Assembly (NCBI GenBank): GCA_021234155.1
Contig: JAJEKV010000525.1
Span: 1 to 64,000 of the forward strand
Direction of reading: 5' to 3'
DNA from: Isoetes taiwanensis
Lineage: Eukaryota; Streptophyta; Lycopodiopsida; Isoetales; Isoetaceae
Length of the DNA stretch: 64,000 nucleotides
In this document: piece after piece, positions 47,428 through 59,415 of the stretch
Layout of the letters: the number at the start of each line of letters is the position of its first letter
Numbering within the stretch: the stretch's first letter is position 1
The notes under the pieces: model-generated
What the model was told of the DNA's origin: nothing
What the model saw: the letters and a program-made list of their open reading frames with translations, nothing else
The model's database searches: none
Made by a program: the position numbers and the translations under genes

Positions 47428-47778
47428 CTAGTAAACGTGTGCCCGGCGTTGCCGGGCTAATGTCCTAGCATGTGTTTTTGCTCGGCCTTTAACGTCCATA
47501 TGTGCAATTTCGACAGCAGTGCATGTTGATAGTGGTTAGAATGGACATTGTTTGCTTTTAGGGTTTGTTTATACGATCTTTCTTTATCATACATCCTAGA
47601 GATGTATGGGTACAATTATCATACATCTTAGAGGTGTATGGTATAGTTAAACTCCTAGTGTGGTGGTGGTCTTGAAGGACCAACATGCGTCAGTCAATGT
47701 CATCAATCAATGGTACCACATATACCATACTTTTATCTATTGTCGTCAATCATCATTAATGTCAATCATCATTAATAA

Positions 47779-48043
47779 GGATGTGTCTACATGTGATTGC
47801 AAATCAATAGGAAGGCACAAATTCATATGGCAAAACCTGTGGCAAACAATGGCATATGTTGTTGGACCACATACAATTATATTTGGCATCCATTGAACCA
47901 TATACAATTATATTAATGTGTTTGAATGTTACATGTAACTTCCTAGGGTGTGGCTACACATTAATGGCAAATTAATATGAAGGCACAAATTCATAGGGTA
48001 AACCTGTGGCTGACATGGCATACATTGGACTACATACAATTAT
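47779..48043. repeat. Imperfect tandem duplication inside the Helitron-like element
   Basis: Two copies, about 47779-47881 and 47945-48043, sharing 'aggcacaaattcata', 'acctgtggc' and 'acatacaattata'. Non-coding. Confidence 0.7.
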
Positions 48044-48429
48044 AACCCAAACCTTGACTTGTTTACTGCGGAACTTTAAGTCTACAATCAAGCATGCTCT
48101 CATTGGGTGGATTCAGTTGCCATTACAAATCCAATGGAGCTCAGCTATTTGCTAGTCTACACTTGATGATTGTTCAATGAGGATCTCTCTTATGTGTAAA
48201 TAATCTAATAGTTACATTAATATAAAAGGGCAACATATAAGCATAGAGTTGCAGATGCCCCAAAATATGCCACCAAGTCTTAAAAAAAAGGTGTTGCCCC
48301 TCGGCATAACAAAAGGTAGATTAGATATTGGACAAATTTTATGCTCAAAATATTACATATAGCCACATTTGTGGTTGATGGGAGAAGAATAAAAATCATA
48401 AGTGAAATCAGTACAACAAATTAGAATGT

Positions 48430-49075
48430 GCACTTGGTCGGTGGTTCAAACCCGGCCAGTGTATGTTTATATTTGGGAGTTGGTTACTGGGGTTATACGG
48501 CCATGATCCCCGACGTGGTAGAACTTGTGCCTATACGTGTCCTCCACTTTGGTTGCCTTGACCGGCAGTAGGATATTTCTAGCTAGTCTGTACAAGATGA
48601 TATTCTAGTGACAAGACTAGTCTAGCTGGACCAAAAATAAAAAATACAAAAATTTCCGTGACTTCCTAAGGCAGGAGATATCCTGCCTACAAAGTGTGCA
48701 TATATGGCTAAAGTTTTGCCCAACGGATGTGTGGTGAGTTGGTATAGGTATAGGCCAAAATAAAGTAATGCCAAAATAAATAAACATGTTGCACTTGGTC
48801 AAAAGATGATGATATATTTGGTTCAAACCATAAAGTACCTTACAACATGTATGTTTATATTTAGGGAGTTGGTTCTGGTAATGTTTGAGGTACCTTTTTG
48901 GTATTTTTATGTAGGCCCTAACATGGCCATGATCCCCCGAGCGTGGTAGAACTTGTGCCTATCGTGTCCCTCCACTTTGGTTGCCTTGACCGGTGATGGG
49001 ATATTTCTAGCTAGTCTGTACAAGATGATATTCTAGTGACAAGACTAGTCTAGCTGGACCAAAAATAAAAAAAAC
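48430..49075. repeat. Direct duplication of about 220 bp inside the Helitron-like element
   Basis: Copies at about 48430-48651 and 48800-49075 share 'cttgaccgg', 'gggatatttctagctagtctgtac' cores and 'tctagctggaccaaaaata'. The first copy contains 'ggttcaaaccc', matching a Pol III B box, but no A box is evident at the right distance. The source may be an old SINE; this is not shown. Confidence 0.7.
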
Positions 49076-52000
49076 AATAAGTGAAATCATAAGTTAAAAA
49101 GTTTTTGGGGGCGGGTGTCCTCTTTTTCCGCCCGGCCCGTGCGCCCGGTAACACTCCTTTTTCGACCAAAAGCGTGATTTTGAATCGGAAAAATATTTTT
49201 GAAGCAACACAACGTTTTTTTCTCCACCCACCGTTTTCTCACTCATTTCTTTCTTCACCGAATTTTTTCGTTGAGGACTTCCGCCATATACCGGTTTGAG
49301 AAAATAGATAAGCGTTGGGATCCTACACCGATCGAGGCCTCCGGAAGCGCCGGTATCTCGAAGCCGTGGTATATCATCCTCAATCTTCATTTTCTTGATG
49401 TTTAGGAATGAATCGCTTAGAGGAAGCTTAGTGCAAGGGCTTAGAAGCGGTGAGCGGATTATTTTTTTTTTTTTTTTACGTTTCAAACTCTACTATGCGT
49501 ATGTAGGTTTTGCTCAATTTGCGCCATAGTTGAGTCACAAGATGTATGTGGGTTTTTTCTCAATTTTGACTCATAGTTGGCGCAAAGATATTTTGCCAAT
49601 CGGATTCAAGGAGCAACGAGCAATTTTAGGTAGATTTCATTTTGGGTGTCTCGGTCTTGAGGTCTCTGTTTACATGTGCACGGTAACTCTTTGGATTTGT
49701 TCAAATGGGTCTCGATTTTTTGGATCAAATGTAGCATTGGGGAAGCATCATTAGTTGTAGCTCTCTCAAGATCAAGCCATGCAAAAGCGAGCTTACGTGT
49801 TTGCACTTTTACCGTGTAGTAGTCCTCCTTCATCGAAGTTTTATCACATTTCATATTCATACATTGGCATCCAGCGGCAGCTAATTTTGTAAAAGAGCGT
49901 GAGCTTTGTTTTTTCGTGTTTTTATGCTTTAGGTTATGTTAAACTAATTTCTTGGTTTGGAGTGTGTTCGAACTTTGGGCCGAAGTCTTTTGTGAATTGC
50001 ATTGTGGGACGAATGTGGATCTAAGTTCAAATATATTCTTCTTTGTGTCCGGATGTCAATATTCGCATTTAAGCGTCTTCAAAGCAAAGGTAAACTTTTC
50101 GATTTTTTGCTTCCTTTGTGGTCGACTTACGGGTTTGTGGCAGCCATTGATTTCGATTAATGATGTGGACATGATGTTTGTTGTAGGTGCGGCGGATATT
50201 TTAGATGTGGTCTTTTCGTGAGTGCGCTAGGTATATATAAGTTTGTTTAAGGCAAATCCTTGCTACTCCATAACGATCACGGGACTTGCAACATTTTCAG
50301 CGAAAAACTCTGAGAACCTTATTGGCGTTCTCTTGGTTCCAAAACCATCATTCTCGGTTGGTTACATGGACCGCAAAACATCAAACAAAGGTGAGAATGT
50401 CCATATATTTTTATTTTTCATAATTTTGTTCTTCGAGGAGGTTGGTTTGACATAAAGCAAGAGGATGACATGGAAATTTTAGTGATATGGCAGCAAACGC
50501 ATGCCTCCCCATATTGTTAGCTTCCAGGTTCAGATAGCGGGGCGGGAGCTTCATGTTTTTTCCCTTTAGGGTTCATTCTTTCAAGTTTTGCCTTTGCCTT
50601 CTCTTAACGTGTATTTTCTGGGCACAAAGCGGATGGAGGACATTTTCTTTCAAAACTGCAGAGAGTTAAGGAGCAAACAGCTAGGTCTGAGACAACGTAA
50701 CCAGTTGGTTTTTCTTCTGAAATTTAGAAACGTAGTAAGCATAACAGGAAGAGTGAGTATGCTATGTTCTTTCCTTTCCAGCAATAGAGTTAACGGATCT
50801 GGACCAGTCCATTTGTGTGGCAATACATATTATTGCATTATTGCAGCTCAACATTTTGGTCAGATCCAAGGGCATCATGATGAGCCCAATATTGTAATAC
50901 TTGCTGGAACATCCACTTCAAATGTCTCTTTATCTGTTAAGTAGAAAACATCATGCATCAGATATTTTTGTATACCTAAATGTGCTAGGCATAGAGCAAA
51001 TATTTGCAGGCCTTGCCAAACTCAAGTTTACATTCTAACCTACTTGCAAATGTTACAGCAGATCTTCCCCTGGCATAGCAAAGTTTTGAGCAAGGTGTTT
51101 GGTATGTTTCATCCATCTTCCTTTTCCCGCATCAAAACTCTTCCTTTGTATACAAACAAGTTGTCTCTGCATTGCTGGAGTAATTGGTTTCACGTTGTTA
51201 TCTCTAAGACTCTACATTCTAGATTGTTTATCCCTTCATTTTCTAAAACAGGAATGACATTTAATGTTAATTGATGATTCCACTACAGTAACGGGTTGTA
51301 GAGCATATTTTCTCCATCTATTGTTCCTTTGCCTGGCATTAGAATTTGCATGCAGATGTAAAGCACCCAAGTAATTGAAAGTAACTACAAATGATTCTAC
51401 CCCATCTCAACTTTTCACCGTTATCATTAGCAAGTTGGTTATTATTTGATATGCATGTTGGTTGTAGAGAAAATTTGCCTAATATTGCATATTCTGGCTT
51501 TACTAGCTGCCTTCTTTCACTATGTAGAATTATAGGTTTCCATGTCTTTTCTGCTCACATTGCGCTTACATTTTAGAAACTGTAAATAAATTTTGAAATG
51601 TAGACGATGTTTCAACTGTAAATATGTTGTCACAGCATCAGCATCACGAACTTTGAAGGTTCCAATTTTTGCAAATGAATCTACAAGGTGATATTCTAAG
51701 CAGCATTAGGTTCATGCATAAGATCTTCTGCCCCGTCCTCTAAGTATTTTATGTTTATAGAGAGATTTAACACCAAGAATTTTGTATTCTTTCTCTTTCA
51801 GTTGCATTTTTACGAAGGCAAGGAGGTAGAGAGTATGCTAAAGGACCATGTCAAGTATTTCTGCTAAGAAGGCAGAGATTCTGATGCATAACTTCTGGTA
51901 GTATTTGTGCTCCATAATCCCTGCAAAGAAGTTTCTATATTTAAGTGCATTATTTTTTCTCTTAATTGTTGCATTTTTTTGCAGTTATAGATGAGTTATA

Positions 52001-52900
52001 GTATATGAATGTGATGCAGAGAGATTCTTATTGATACATGCCTTCCAGCCATAGGAGATGTCATTTTTATAGTTCCCTCTAGGTAATGATTCGATTTTCT
52101 TGAAATAATTTGCCTGCAGGCATCAATTACTAGGGATGGAATGGTCAGAATAAAGTTTTTGCACTACATTGGAATACATGAAATCATGACATGAACTATC
52201 TTTGGCCCTACTTTAAACATGTTTCTGCAATTTATAACTGTTGCGGATCTTGAAACAAAGCATGTCACATTTAAATCCTGAAGTTTCAAGATCTTCTTAC
52301 ATCTAACATTACTGCTTAATAGTTCACGTAATAGCTCATTACAATTTGCTAATTAAAGAGACAAAAGTTATCTTATTTGGCTACTATTTATCTGACACAA
52401 GTTGGAGCCCTGGATACCAATGGGAAGAGCCAAAAAAGTGATACATAAGCCTTTCACATCCATAAAAAAAGGTAGGAGCATATAAGATTCTATTCCAGAA
52501 GGAGATGACAAAGCAGAAAGTATAGAAAGAAATACAATAACAGGTTGCGCGTTCACTCTGTTCGTCGGGATGCTTAAGATGTTGAGGATTACAGAATAGG
52601 GGCACATAGTGCATTGACAGTGAACTTATGGGTGCCGTGTTCTGCAAGCAGGCCATACTCAGGTCTTTCACTCAATCTCGAAAACTTTCTATTTGTAGCC
52701 ACATTGTTCACTAGATGATATTTATGTTTTGGGGCAACTTTTTAATAAGTAAAATGAAATGCTTCAGAGAGCTTGCTTTGAGCCAGGAGATTTTCGAACT
52801 TTATTAGCGATGTAGATGGCTTGCTTCAGAGCAACCAAGGGGTCATGCAATATCAGTTTTGCTTTCTATATGGTCCGAGAATTTTTGGCTGAAAAATTTT
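49076..52900. other. Internal sequence of the Helitron-like element, possible captured gene pieces
   Basis: Starts with a locally GC-rich patch (49105-49155). Later stretches have exon-like frames on the plus strand, such as 50243-50455 (ATFSAKNSENLIGVLLVPK) and 50780-50944 (RVNGSGPVHLCGNTYYCII), with splice-like 'cag' and 'gtaagc/gtgagt' nearby. None is recognised. No frame spans more than about 120 codons. Confidence 0.3.
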
Positions 52901-52901
52901 A

Positions 52902-54693
52902 CGATTGAATTTTTTTTTTTTTTTTTTTTTTTTGATGGCAAGGTATTTTTATTTTTATTAATAATATGTAAAAATTACATTTATTCAGGCTCTATAATAG
53001 CCAGATAGCCTAACCGTGTCAGCCCAATGGCAAACCCAAGTGTGAAAATCAGGGAAGGTACCCCTTATGACAATCTGCCCCACAAAAGTGATCTTATGTT
53101 GCCCAAAGACGATACCCCTTCAAGCTCCTCTCAACGAAAATGCAAGCAAACTAGGCCAGAGTAGTGGAAGTTTCATCCCTCGCGTTAACTCGACATTAAA
53201 CACGCCTCTGACTCGGTAACTACTAGGAGAATCGAGCACATTTCCAATTACTTGTACCTCTGAGCTCCTACTCTCACTATCTTCGGATGTAAACAGACCA
53301 TGCCTATCCCATCGGGGTGGTCCACAAGCCACTATACTCACCCTGATTGCTTCCACGGGTTAACGTCTCTATTGTGCTCTTAGCGAAACTAGAAATGGCC
53401 TCAAGCCCCCCCTCTGGTTGAGCCGGAGTCCCACGCGAACTAACACGCTACGGTGGAGAACATGTGGTCCTCCCGTACCAATGCCTTCTTTAGATCACTT
53501 AACTGAATCAAACTGCTTTCAAGAATACTCTTTTCTGAAATCACACCTTCTTCCAGCTGGGATGGAAGAGGGCAACATAAAATCTTGTTCTCCTTTCCAA
53601 ACAACAACTGTTCCACCATTCAAATCAGTCCTGGGAAATCATAAGCAAAGGTAGAGCAGCCACACATATCGAAGGTCCACTACAACAGCAAGGCAACGTT
53701 TCAGGCTAAGGCACACTAATCTTGAGAAATCGGCTTTCTGCACATCTTTAAGTTAACTCCGGAAGATTTCATACAAAAAGTCTGCTCAAGAACTAGCATG
53801 CTACATATCCCAAGTCTTTTCCACCACTGGGCAAGCCACAAGCAAAAACAGTACCTAAGATGCCGGCCAAATAAGTCTTAAGCACTCATTCTCACTATAA
53901 CCAGCCTGTTAGCAGAATAGAATGAAATACCCCAAGCTGTAACTAGTGCAGTAGCAAAGCTAAGATAAAGGGGCCGCCCCATTCTACCTGTGTTTGCCCC
54001 AACCAATCTAACTGTAAAATCCGTGAGCTTGGAAAGTAGATCAAGTATTTTATGTTAAAAGAATGGAGAACTTTCCTCAATCAAGAAGTCTATTCCCCAT
54101 GTTTTAGACTGTAGCAAGGACACGAACTGGAAGAGATAAGCCTCAAAGATTAAACAACCACCACAGTTTCCATTAGTCTTGAACAGAAACCTTACACAAC
54201 TGCAGTGAGTGCAGTGTAAAACCGCAGTGAGTGCGGGCCAAAGTCCAGCAGATAATCAAACACAAAGCCTGAAACTATGGAAGAAGGTCATTCTCTGAGC
54301 TAAAATCAGAGCTCATGTACTCACCCGTCTGACGTTGCAGCCGGCCTCACGAACTTCAAGAGCTTGGTGACGCCTTAGATGATGTGAAGATCTCCGAGAA
54401 TCCCTGAGCTAAAGGTCGAGCAGCTTCCACTGAGTTGCAATGGCCACGGTTTACAGAGCAAGCCTGCCAGCGATTCTGAGAGCTCAAACAAAACACACCA
54501 GAGCTTAGATGGCATCTCCATAGCTCCAGAAAACAAATCATGAGGGTTTCGAACTACAAGCCTGGCCAAGAGGCCCTTCCAGCAAGCTCCCCTTCTGAAA
54601 CCTCACGAATCAGGGCGGCCGCCGAAGGCGGCTACCCTAGCCGCTCTGAAACCCTAAACATCGCGAAAATTTGATCACCCGATTGAATTTTTT
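52902..54693 (-). mobile_element. LINE-type retrotransposed insertion with target-site duplication
   Basis: Bounded by the direct repeat CGATTGAATTTTTT (52902-52915 and 54680-54693). On the minus strand the insertion begins near an AAACCCTAA-type leader (about 54640-54655) and ends with 'tattaataaaaat' sequence and a run of A (T run at 52910-52933 on plus). This fits target-primed reverse transcription. The body of about 1.76 kb has no reverse transcriptase; only short frames occur, for example 53120-53356. It is a short non-autonomous LINE derivative or a processed transcript copy. Confidence 0.75.
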
Positions 54694-55270
54694 GTCTGCT
54701 ATTATGAATTGTTATTAGATGTTTTGATTGATGCATGTGTGTCATTGTAAAAAGAGTATTTTTGGAGGGACTCTTTCCCTTGGGTGCAACATTCACTCCT
54801 ATTTTCATTTTATGAACCTTGCCATCAACAAAGAAACAAAAAAATCATTGCCCCTGCATCTCTAGCTTCTCTCTTACACTAGAGGGTGAAACAAAAGTAA
54901 TTTTGTACTTTACAATCCTAGGGTTCTTGGATTCATTTAGAATCATATAGAACTTGCAATTTTACTTACTTGAAAGACGTAAAAATATGGAACTTCTAAC
55001 ACAATTTCTATTCGTAAAGGATTCAATTAACATGAAATTTCGTATTTACTACCAAGAACATCGCATTGACAACAATAAAGAAACGCAATTACAAGTCCCA
55101 AGTGTTAGAACCTAAAAAATGCTTTTCAAGGTTGGCGTGACAAAAATGTCTATTTGAAATTATTTAAGCCTTTGCCTTCGAAAGTTGCACAAATGGATAT
55201 TAAAGGCCACATAATAGCACAAGTCAAGACATTAGCCCGGCAACGCCGGGCACACATTTACTATTTGTGA

Positions 55271-55367
55271 CTCGTCACCTCATTAGTCAGATTATTAGAC
55301 AACTAATTAGTCAAGCTAAACGTTAGTCTAAATGTCAGGTAATTCGTCAGATGCTTATTAGTCAGTA
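55271..55367. repeat. 97-bp duplication, right copy
   Basis: Right partner of 47331-47427. Part of the CACTA-like subterminal region. Confidence 0.92.
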
Positions 55368-55510
55368 TATTAGTCAGATTTTTCGTCAGATCTAAACGTC
55401 AGTTTGTTAGTCAGATCAAGCGTCATATTAATAGTCAAATACGCATTTGACAAACTATTTTAGACCCTCTGCCAATTTTTCTGACGTTTAGCTGTCATTC
55501 TCTTGTAGTG

Positions 55511-57085
55511 AAACAAAATCATCTTATGTACATTATAATACCTTGTTGTAAAGTAGTCACTATGAACTATTGTCTACTACTTTTAATACACCATGTGCAC
55601 CAAAACGATCACCCCATCTAAAGCATGCAATCTATTATTAAGATCATCTATACCATATCTTTGCCATATGTACTCAGACTATAGAATACAAGACCAGCCT
55701 GTTATATAAATCGAATGAGTGCAATCTTATTCTAGAAGAGCAAGACCTATGGGCCAACACCATAAACAACGACCTACAACTATGCCAACACAGTTTTATA
55801 GCCTACACCTGAGGTGTATGCCTATGTTACTATCCCTAATACCAATGACACCCAGCCTTACATCAAAGTAAGACACAACCTGGCTACGAACATATAACTA
55901 GGCCAAGCCTTAAGCGATTTTAGCAAGCAACTACAGGTTAAGAAAAGTAAGTACAAGAAACTATTTTGCACATGAGTCTATCATTTAACAAAGCCTCCAA
56001 GCATAACCATAGACCAGACTACCACATGCCTAACAGCCCAAGACACTTGAGCATAAAGAGCATCTCTGTTCTAACAATAGAAAACATCAATTTGCATCAT
56101 TCAAAAACTTGCTATGAATCCATCCTTTCATGAAAATATCTAAATGGAGAACAAATATGGGCGTGACTTTTTCCAGCTACATATTGATAGCTTGATCTTT
56201 TCCAGCAACAAATGAATAGCATAGATTAAAAGCAATCTTATATTATAAATTTTTAGTGTAAGTGTTGGACCCAGCCCTAAATCCAAAGGCTGAGCTTTAG
56301 GGTTGAGATTTAATGGTTAAGATTTGGACAGCTAGGATTAGATGAGCAGAGGGCTCTAGCGATGGCTTAGGAAAAGGCCGCCGGATTCCTAAAAGAGGCC
56401 ACCATGGCTGCATGAACCGGGCTTTAGGGTTCGCGAGGGCAGCCTTCGACGAAAAGCAGAGGCATGAAGCTTGGGCATGGGCTTCTAAGACCGACAGAGG
56501 CACCATAGACAGCTTACATAATTTTTGGGCTTCAGTAGGCTGGCTGTGCAGTGGTCCAATTGAGCAACACTGAAGTAAGAGCAGGCAGTGGTCCAATCGA
56601 GCAGCACTGAAGTAGGAGCAGGCAGTGATCCGTATGTAGCATTTGCCATAATCTTTGGCTAGTTTATGCCTCTCTGAGATTGGTTTGGCTGGTTTATGTG
56701 ATCAGTAAGTAACTGTTAAGGGTTTGAGGAATTTTCGATCTACTAGCCAGTAGCCACACATGCCTTGTATCAACGTGGTGTATTCTGAGAGGAGTTGGGC
56801 ATTTTCAGTCAGCTCTAAGTTATTTTTTGCATCAGAGGCAATTTACGGAACCTTCGGTGCATTATAATGTGTAAAAATCCGGTCTGAGTAGCAAGACAAT
56901 TTGAACGTGATTGAGGTTGAATTTTTGAACGCTTTGTTGAATTCCGTCTTTAGCTGGCCAACATTGATAAGGAAATGGCTTTTATGATTTCTTCTGAAGA
57001 GCTGCTCTCATCAGGACATAAATGTGTCATGTTATAGCCATGTTAATGGTGGTATATTTTGAAATTTGAAATAGCATATTTTTGG
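55511..57085. other. No gene identified; one short tandem duplication
   Basis: Mostly unique sequence. At about 56549-56629 a 40-bp unit ('agtggtccaat(t/c)gagca(a/g)cactgaagta(a/g)gagcaggc') is repeated twice. A minus-strand frame at 56297-56596 overlaps it but has no recognisable motif. Confidence 0.45.
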
Positions 57086-57372
57086 TTGATCAACATGAAG
57101 ATGCCCAACTTCAAGATGCAAATGGGTTGATGGATTATGCAGGATTCAAAAGGTTAGAAAACGTTTTAAAGCGTATGCAACAGAATGTTAAAGGGGATTG
57201 CCCAGTTTCTTAGGAGGCAATGGCAATTGAAGCTGGAAACATTTCAGAGCCTATAGTATTTTGTATGGTATGTGGTGATAATGTACACAAAGATTGCTTT
57301 GAGAGATGGAGTAGGAGCAAGGGTTCAGGTATTGTTACATGTATTTATTGCAGAGCTGTTTGTAGTGTTTGA
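57086..57372 (+). pseudogene. RING-finger protein relic (SWIM/RING type)
   Basis: Plus-strand frame beginning near 57086 (EDAQLQDANGLMDYAG, KRLENVLKRMQQ) and reading into a RING domain: DCPVS, stop, EAMA, then FCMVCGDNVHKDCFERW and TCIYCRAV before a stop at 57370. The C-x2-C-x4-H-x2-C and final C-x2-C ligands are present. The second ligand of the first pair is serine (57208-57210) and the next codon is TAG (57211-57213), so the domain is broken twice at one place. The pattern matches plant RING proteins of the SWIM/RING (ZSWIM2-like) group, which act as ubiquitin ligases. The downstream frame at 57855-58034, after an acceptor-like 'ttgtttcag', may be a further exon remnant. Confidence 0.6.
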
Positions 57373-57489
57373 CTCACACCTGTGCTCATTTTCTTTGTAT
57401 TGTAATACTGAGAATGAAATTTTTGCGAAGCTACCATCTACTGCATTACTTAGTAGTAAGGGCCAGAATCATATGTGATAGACATGCTC

Positions 57490-57741
57490 CAGATCTGTAT
57501 GGACTACCACTTTTATATTTTGAAGGTATTTTGTGCAGATCAAGCTTTCTTAAATTTTTTTCTTCTGAAATTTTCCTCAAATGGCCATATTACAGCTTGC
57601 TCAACTTTCTTACATTTTACATTTTACAGCTGGCAGCACACATGTGCAGATCTGTATGGACTTCCACTCTTCTGTTTTGAAGGTATTTTGTGCACGTCAA
57701 GCTTTCTTACATTTTTTTCTTCCGAATTTTTTCTTAAATGG
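57490..57741. repeat. Imperfect duplication downstream of the RING relic
   Basis: Copies 57490-57584 and 57647-57741, offset 157 bp, share 'cagatctgtatggact', 'ttttgaaggtattttgtgca' and 'caagctttctta'. Non-coding. Confidence 0.8.
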
Positions 57742-58189
57742 TCATTTTCTCATAGCATTTTCTATTTACATTATATGATGTAACTTACTACATGCTCTAT
57801 AATGCAGAAAGCAGCTTAAAATTGCCTAAACTGAGTAGTGTTGTCTCTAATTTTGTTTCAGCCTCAGAAGACGTAAAAATTTTGGCGAATATTTCTCAAA
57901 TGAGATTAGCAAATGTGGCGAAAGACCAAAAATCTCAAAGGATTTTTCAGTTTACAAGGCGAATCTTAATCAAGGGCTTGCATTCATGGCAGATGTTCCA
58001 AGGGATGGTACATTTGATGCAAAATAGTGTTTAGGCACATTTATCAATTGTAATTGCAATGTTTGAAATGTTTAGTTGAAGTAAATGTTAATCATTGTAC
58101 TTACATTACAAATGTAGTTATGAACACATAGTAGGATCAGGAGGGGATAGGGCCAAGGGGAGAAGGGTTAATAAAGTAATTCTTCCTGC

Positions 58190-58290
58190 TTCATTTTTTT
58201 CCCTAGATTGTTGTTGGGCAACATTGCCAAATGTATTTAGTTTCTGCTTCATTTTTTCCTTAGATTGTTGTTGGGCAACATTGTCAAATG
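58190..58290. repeat. Short tandem duplication of 60 bp
   Basis: Two copies of a unit reading 'ctgcttcattttttccc(t)tagattgttgttgggcaaca', about 58187-58240 and 58245-58300. Non-coding. Confidence 0.75.
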
Positions 58291-58316
58291 TATTTAGTTT
58301 CAATTCTATAGGAATA

Positions 58317-58341
58317 CTAGAAAATTGCCCACCGTTGGTGG
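58317..58341 (-). mobile_element. Second Helitron 3' end
   Basis: On the minus strand: hairpin GCCCACCAACGGTGGGC (58325-58341 on plus), six bases, CTAG, then T. This is the Helitron 3' terminus with a different stem from the element at 47428-55270 but the same layout. The element would extend to the right; its 5' TC end was not located. Confidence 0.6.
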
Positions 58342-59415
58342 GCTTTCCATGTGATTATACCAAGGCAGTTCAAGCATGAAAAACATTAGTGGTTGTTTGA
58401 GCAGCTTTCTATGTTCAAAATGCAGTACATTGGAACTCAAATTGTGTTCGGTGGGAGGTTGCTGGTGTTAATGAATATTTGGTTATGTTTGTCTCCTAAC
58501 TTAATTAAAATGCAGTTACTTGTTGCCTCTATCAAGAATTATCAATTTAGACATGTATTAAGGTCTCAAATGCACATAAAGATTGGTGTAGTAATGTGTG
58601 GGATATTAATGTGTCACATTTATCTATTATATTTTGGCTCTAATTAGAGGAGTCAAAAAAGTATGTGGATAGAAAAGTGCTTGAATATTGATTGTGCATA
58701 TAAGAATGTTTCATATATGGCAATGCACCATCTTTTCATACCACCTTTAATATCAATGTGGCTTGGAGTAAGCAATGGCAATGCAATTTTCTCAATGCAC
58801 CATATACAAATCTAGTTTTTAGCAAATAATTTAGTGCCTTCAATTTGTTTAGAGCACATGAAGATGCAGAAGAAGAAAAGATTAACTGATACAAAAATAA
58901 AATGGTTAATTTATATCTTATTTGTGCATTTGATACATAAATGCAATGCATGTGCAAAGGTTGCTCCTCCAAGTTATATTTTCATCACAGAATCTTGCAC
59001 AAACTTGCATAGCTCGATTTAGAGATAAGCCAATCGAGATAAGCCACTCGAGTCACATTCAAGACATTTTTGCATAATAAGCATTTTTTAAAACAGTCTC
59101 ATCCCCAGTAGAAAGATTTCATTTTTTGTCGTGGTAGCCTAGAACCTAAAATTTCTCCATATGCTTTTCATGAGCCATGAAAAAGCTATAGTGTAAAAAC
59201 AACTACTTGTGTGTAAGGATTAGCTCTTGAACCGTGAAAAAGAAAACTGTAAATGCCAAGGCACATTTAGTATCTACTTCCATGAAAACATGCAATACGC
59301 ATTTGTAGCTGAAAAATTTCAAAGAATTAGCTCCCAAAATCATGGAAAAGTTCTTGAAGCCTCAATTTTGATGTAAAGTTCAAACACGGACAAAATTCTG
59401 AAAAAGATTGAATCA
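58342..59415. other. Possible Helitron body, no gene seen
   Basis: AT-rich sequence to the right of the Helitron 3' end. Two nearly identical phrases 'caatgcacca(t)' occur at 58720 and 58793. No coding region supported. Confidence 0.35.

Larger units (their letters stand above)
47428..55270 (-). mobile_element. Helitron-like element with hairpins at both ends
   Basis: On the minus strand it starts TCACAAATAG at 55270 and ends with a GC-rich hairpin (GCCCGGCAACGCCGGGC) about 10 bp before a terminal CTAG at 47428, followed by T. TC...hairpin-CTRR-T is the Helitron signature. Unusually, the 5' end carries an inverted copy of the same hairpin, giving inverted ends of about 35 bp that differ at one position. 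No Rep/helicase frame is recognisable, so it is non-autonomous. It contains two internal duplications, a LINE-type insertion (52902-54693), and plus-strand sequence (about 49100-52400) that may be captured gene material. Confidence 0.7.
47120..55510. mobile_element. CACTA-like DNA transposon, split by a nested insertion
   Basis: The right end, read on the minus strand from 55510, is CACTACAAGAGAATGACAGC, a typical CACTA (En/Spm) terminus. Inside it are many short subterminal repeats of the 'agtcaga' / 'cgtcag' type in direct and inverted form (55278-55495), and the same repeats fill 47158-47427. A weak candidate left end is 'aactacaatagat' near 47124, which is eroded. The two parts total only about 550 bp, so without the nested insertion this is a short non-autonomous element with no transposase. 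Confidence 0.65.

Noticed and set aside
48438-48465. tRNA gene suggested by 'ggttcaaaccc'
   Set aside because: Only a B-box-like word; no A box or cloverleaf upstream, and the second copy of the repeat has lost it.
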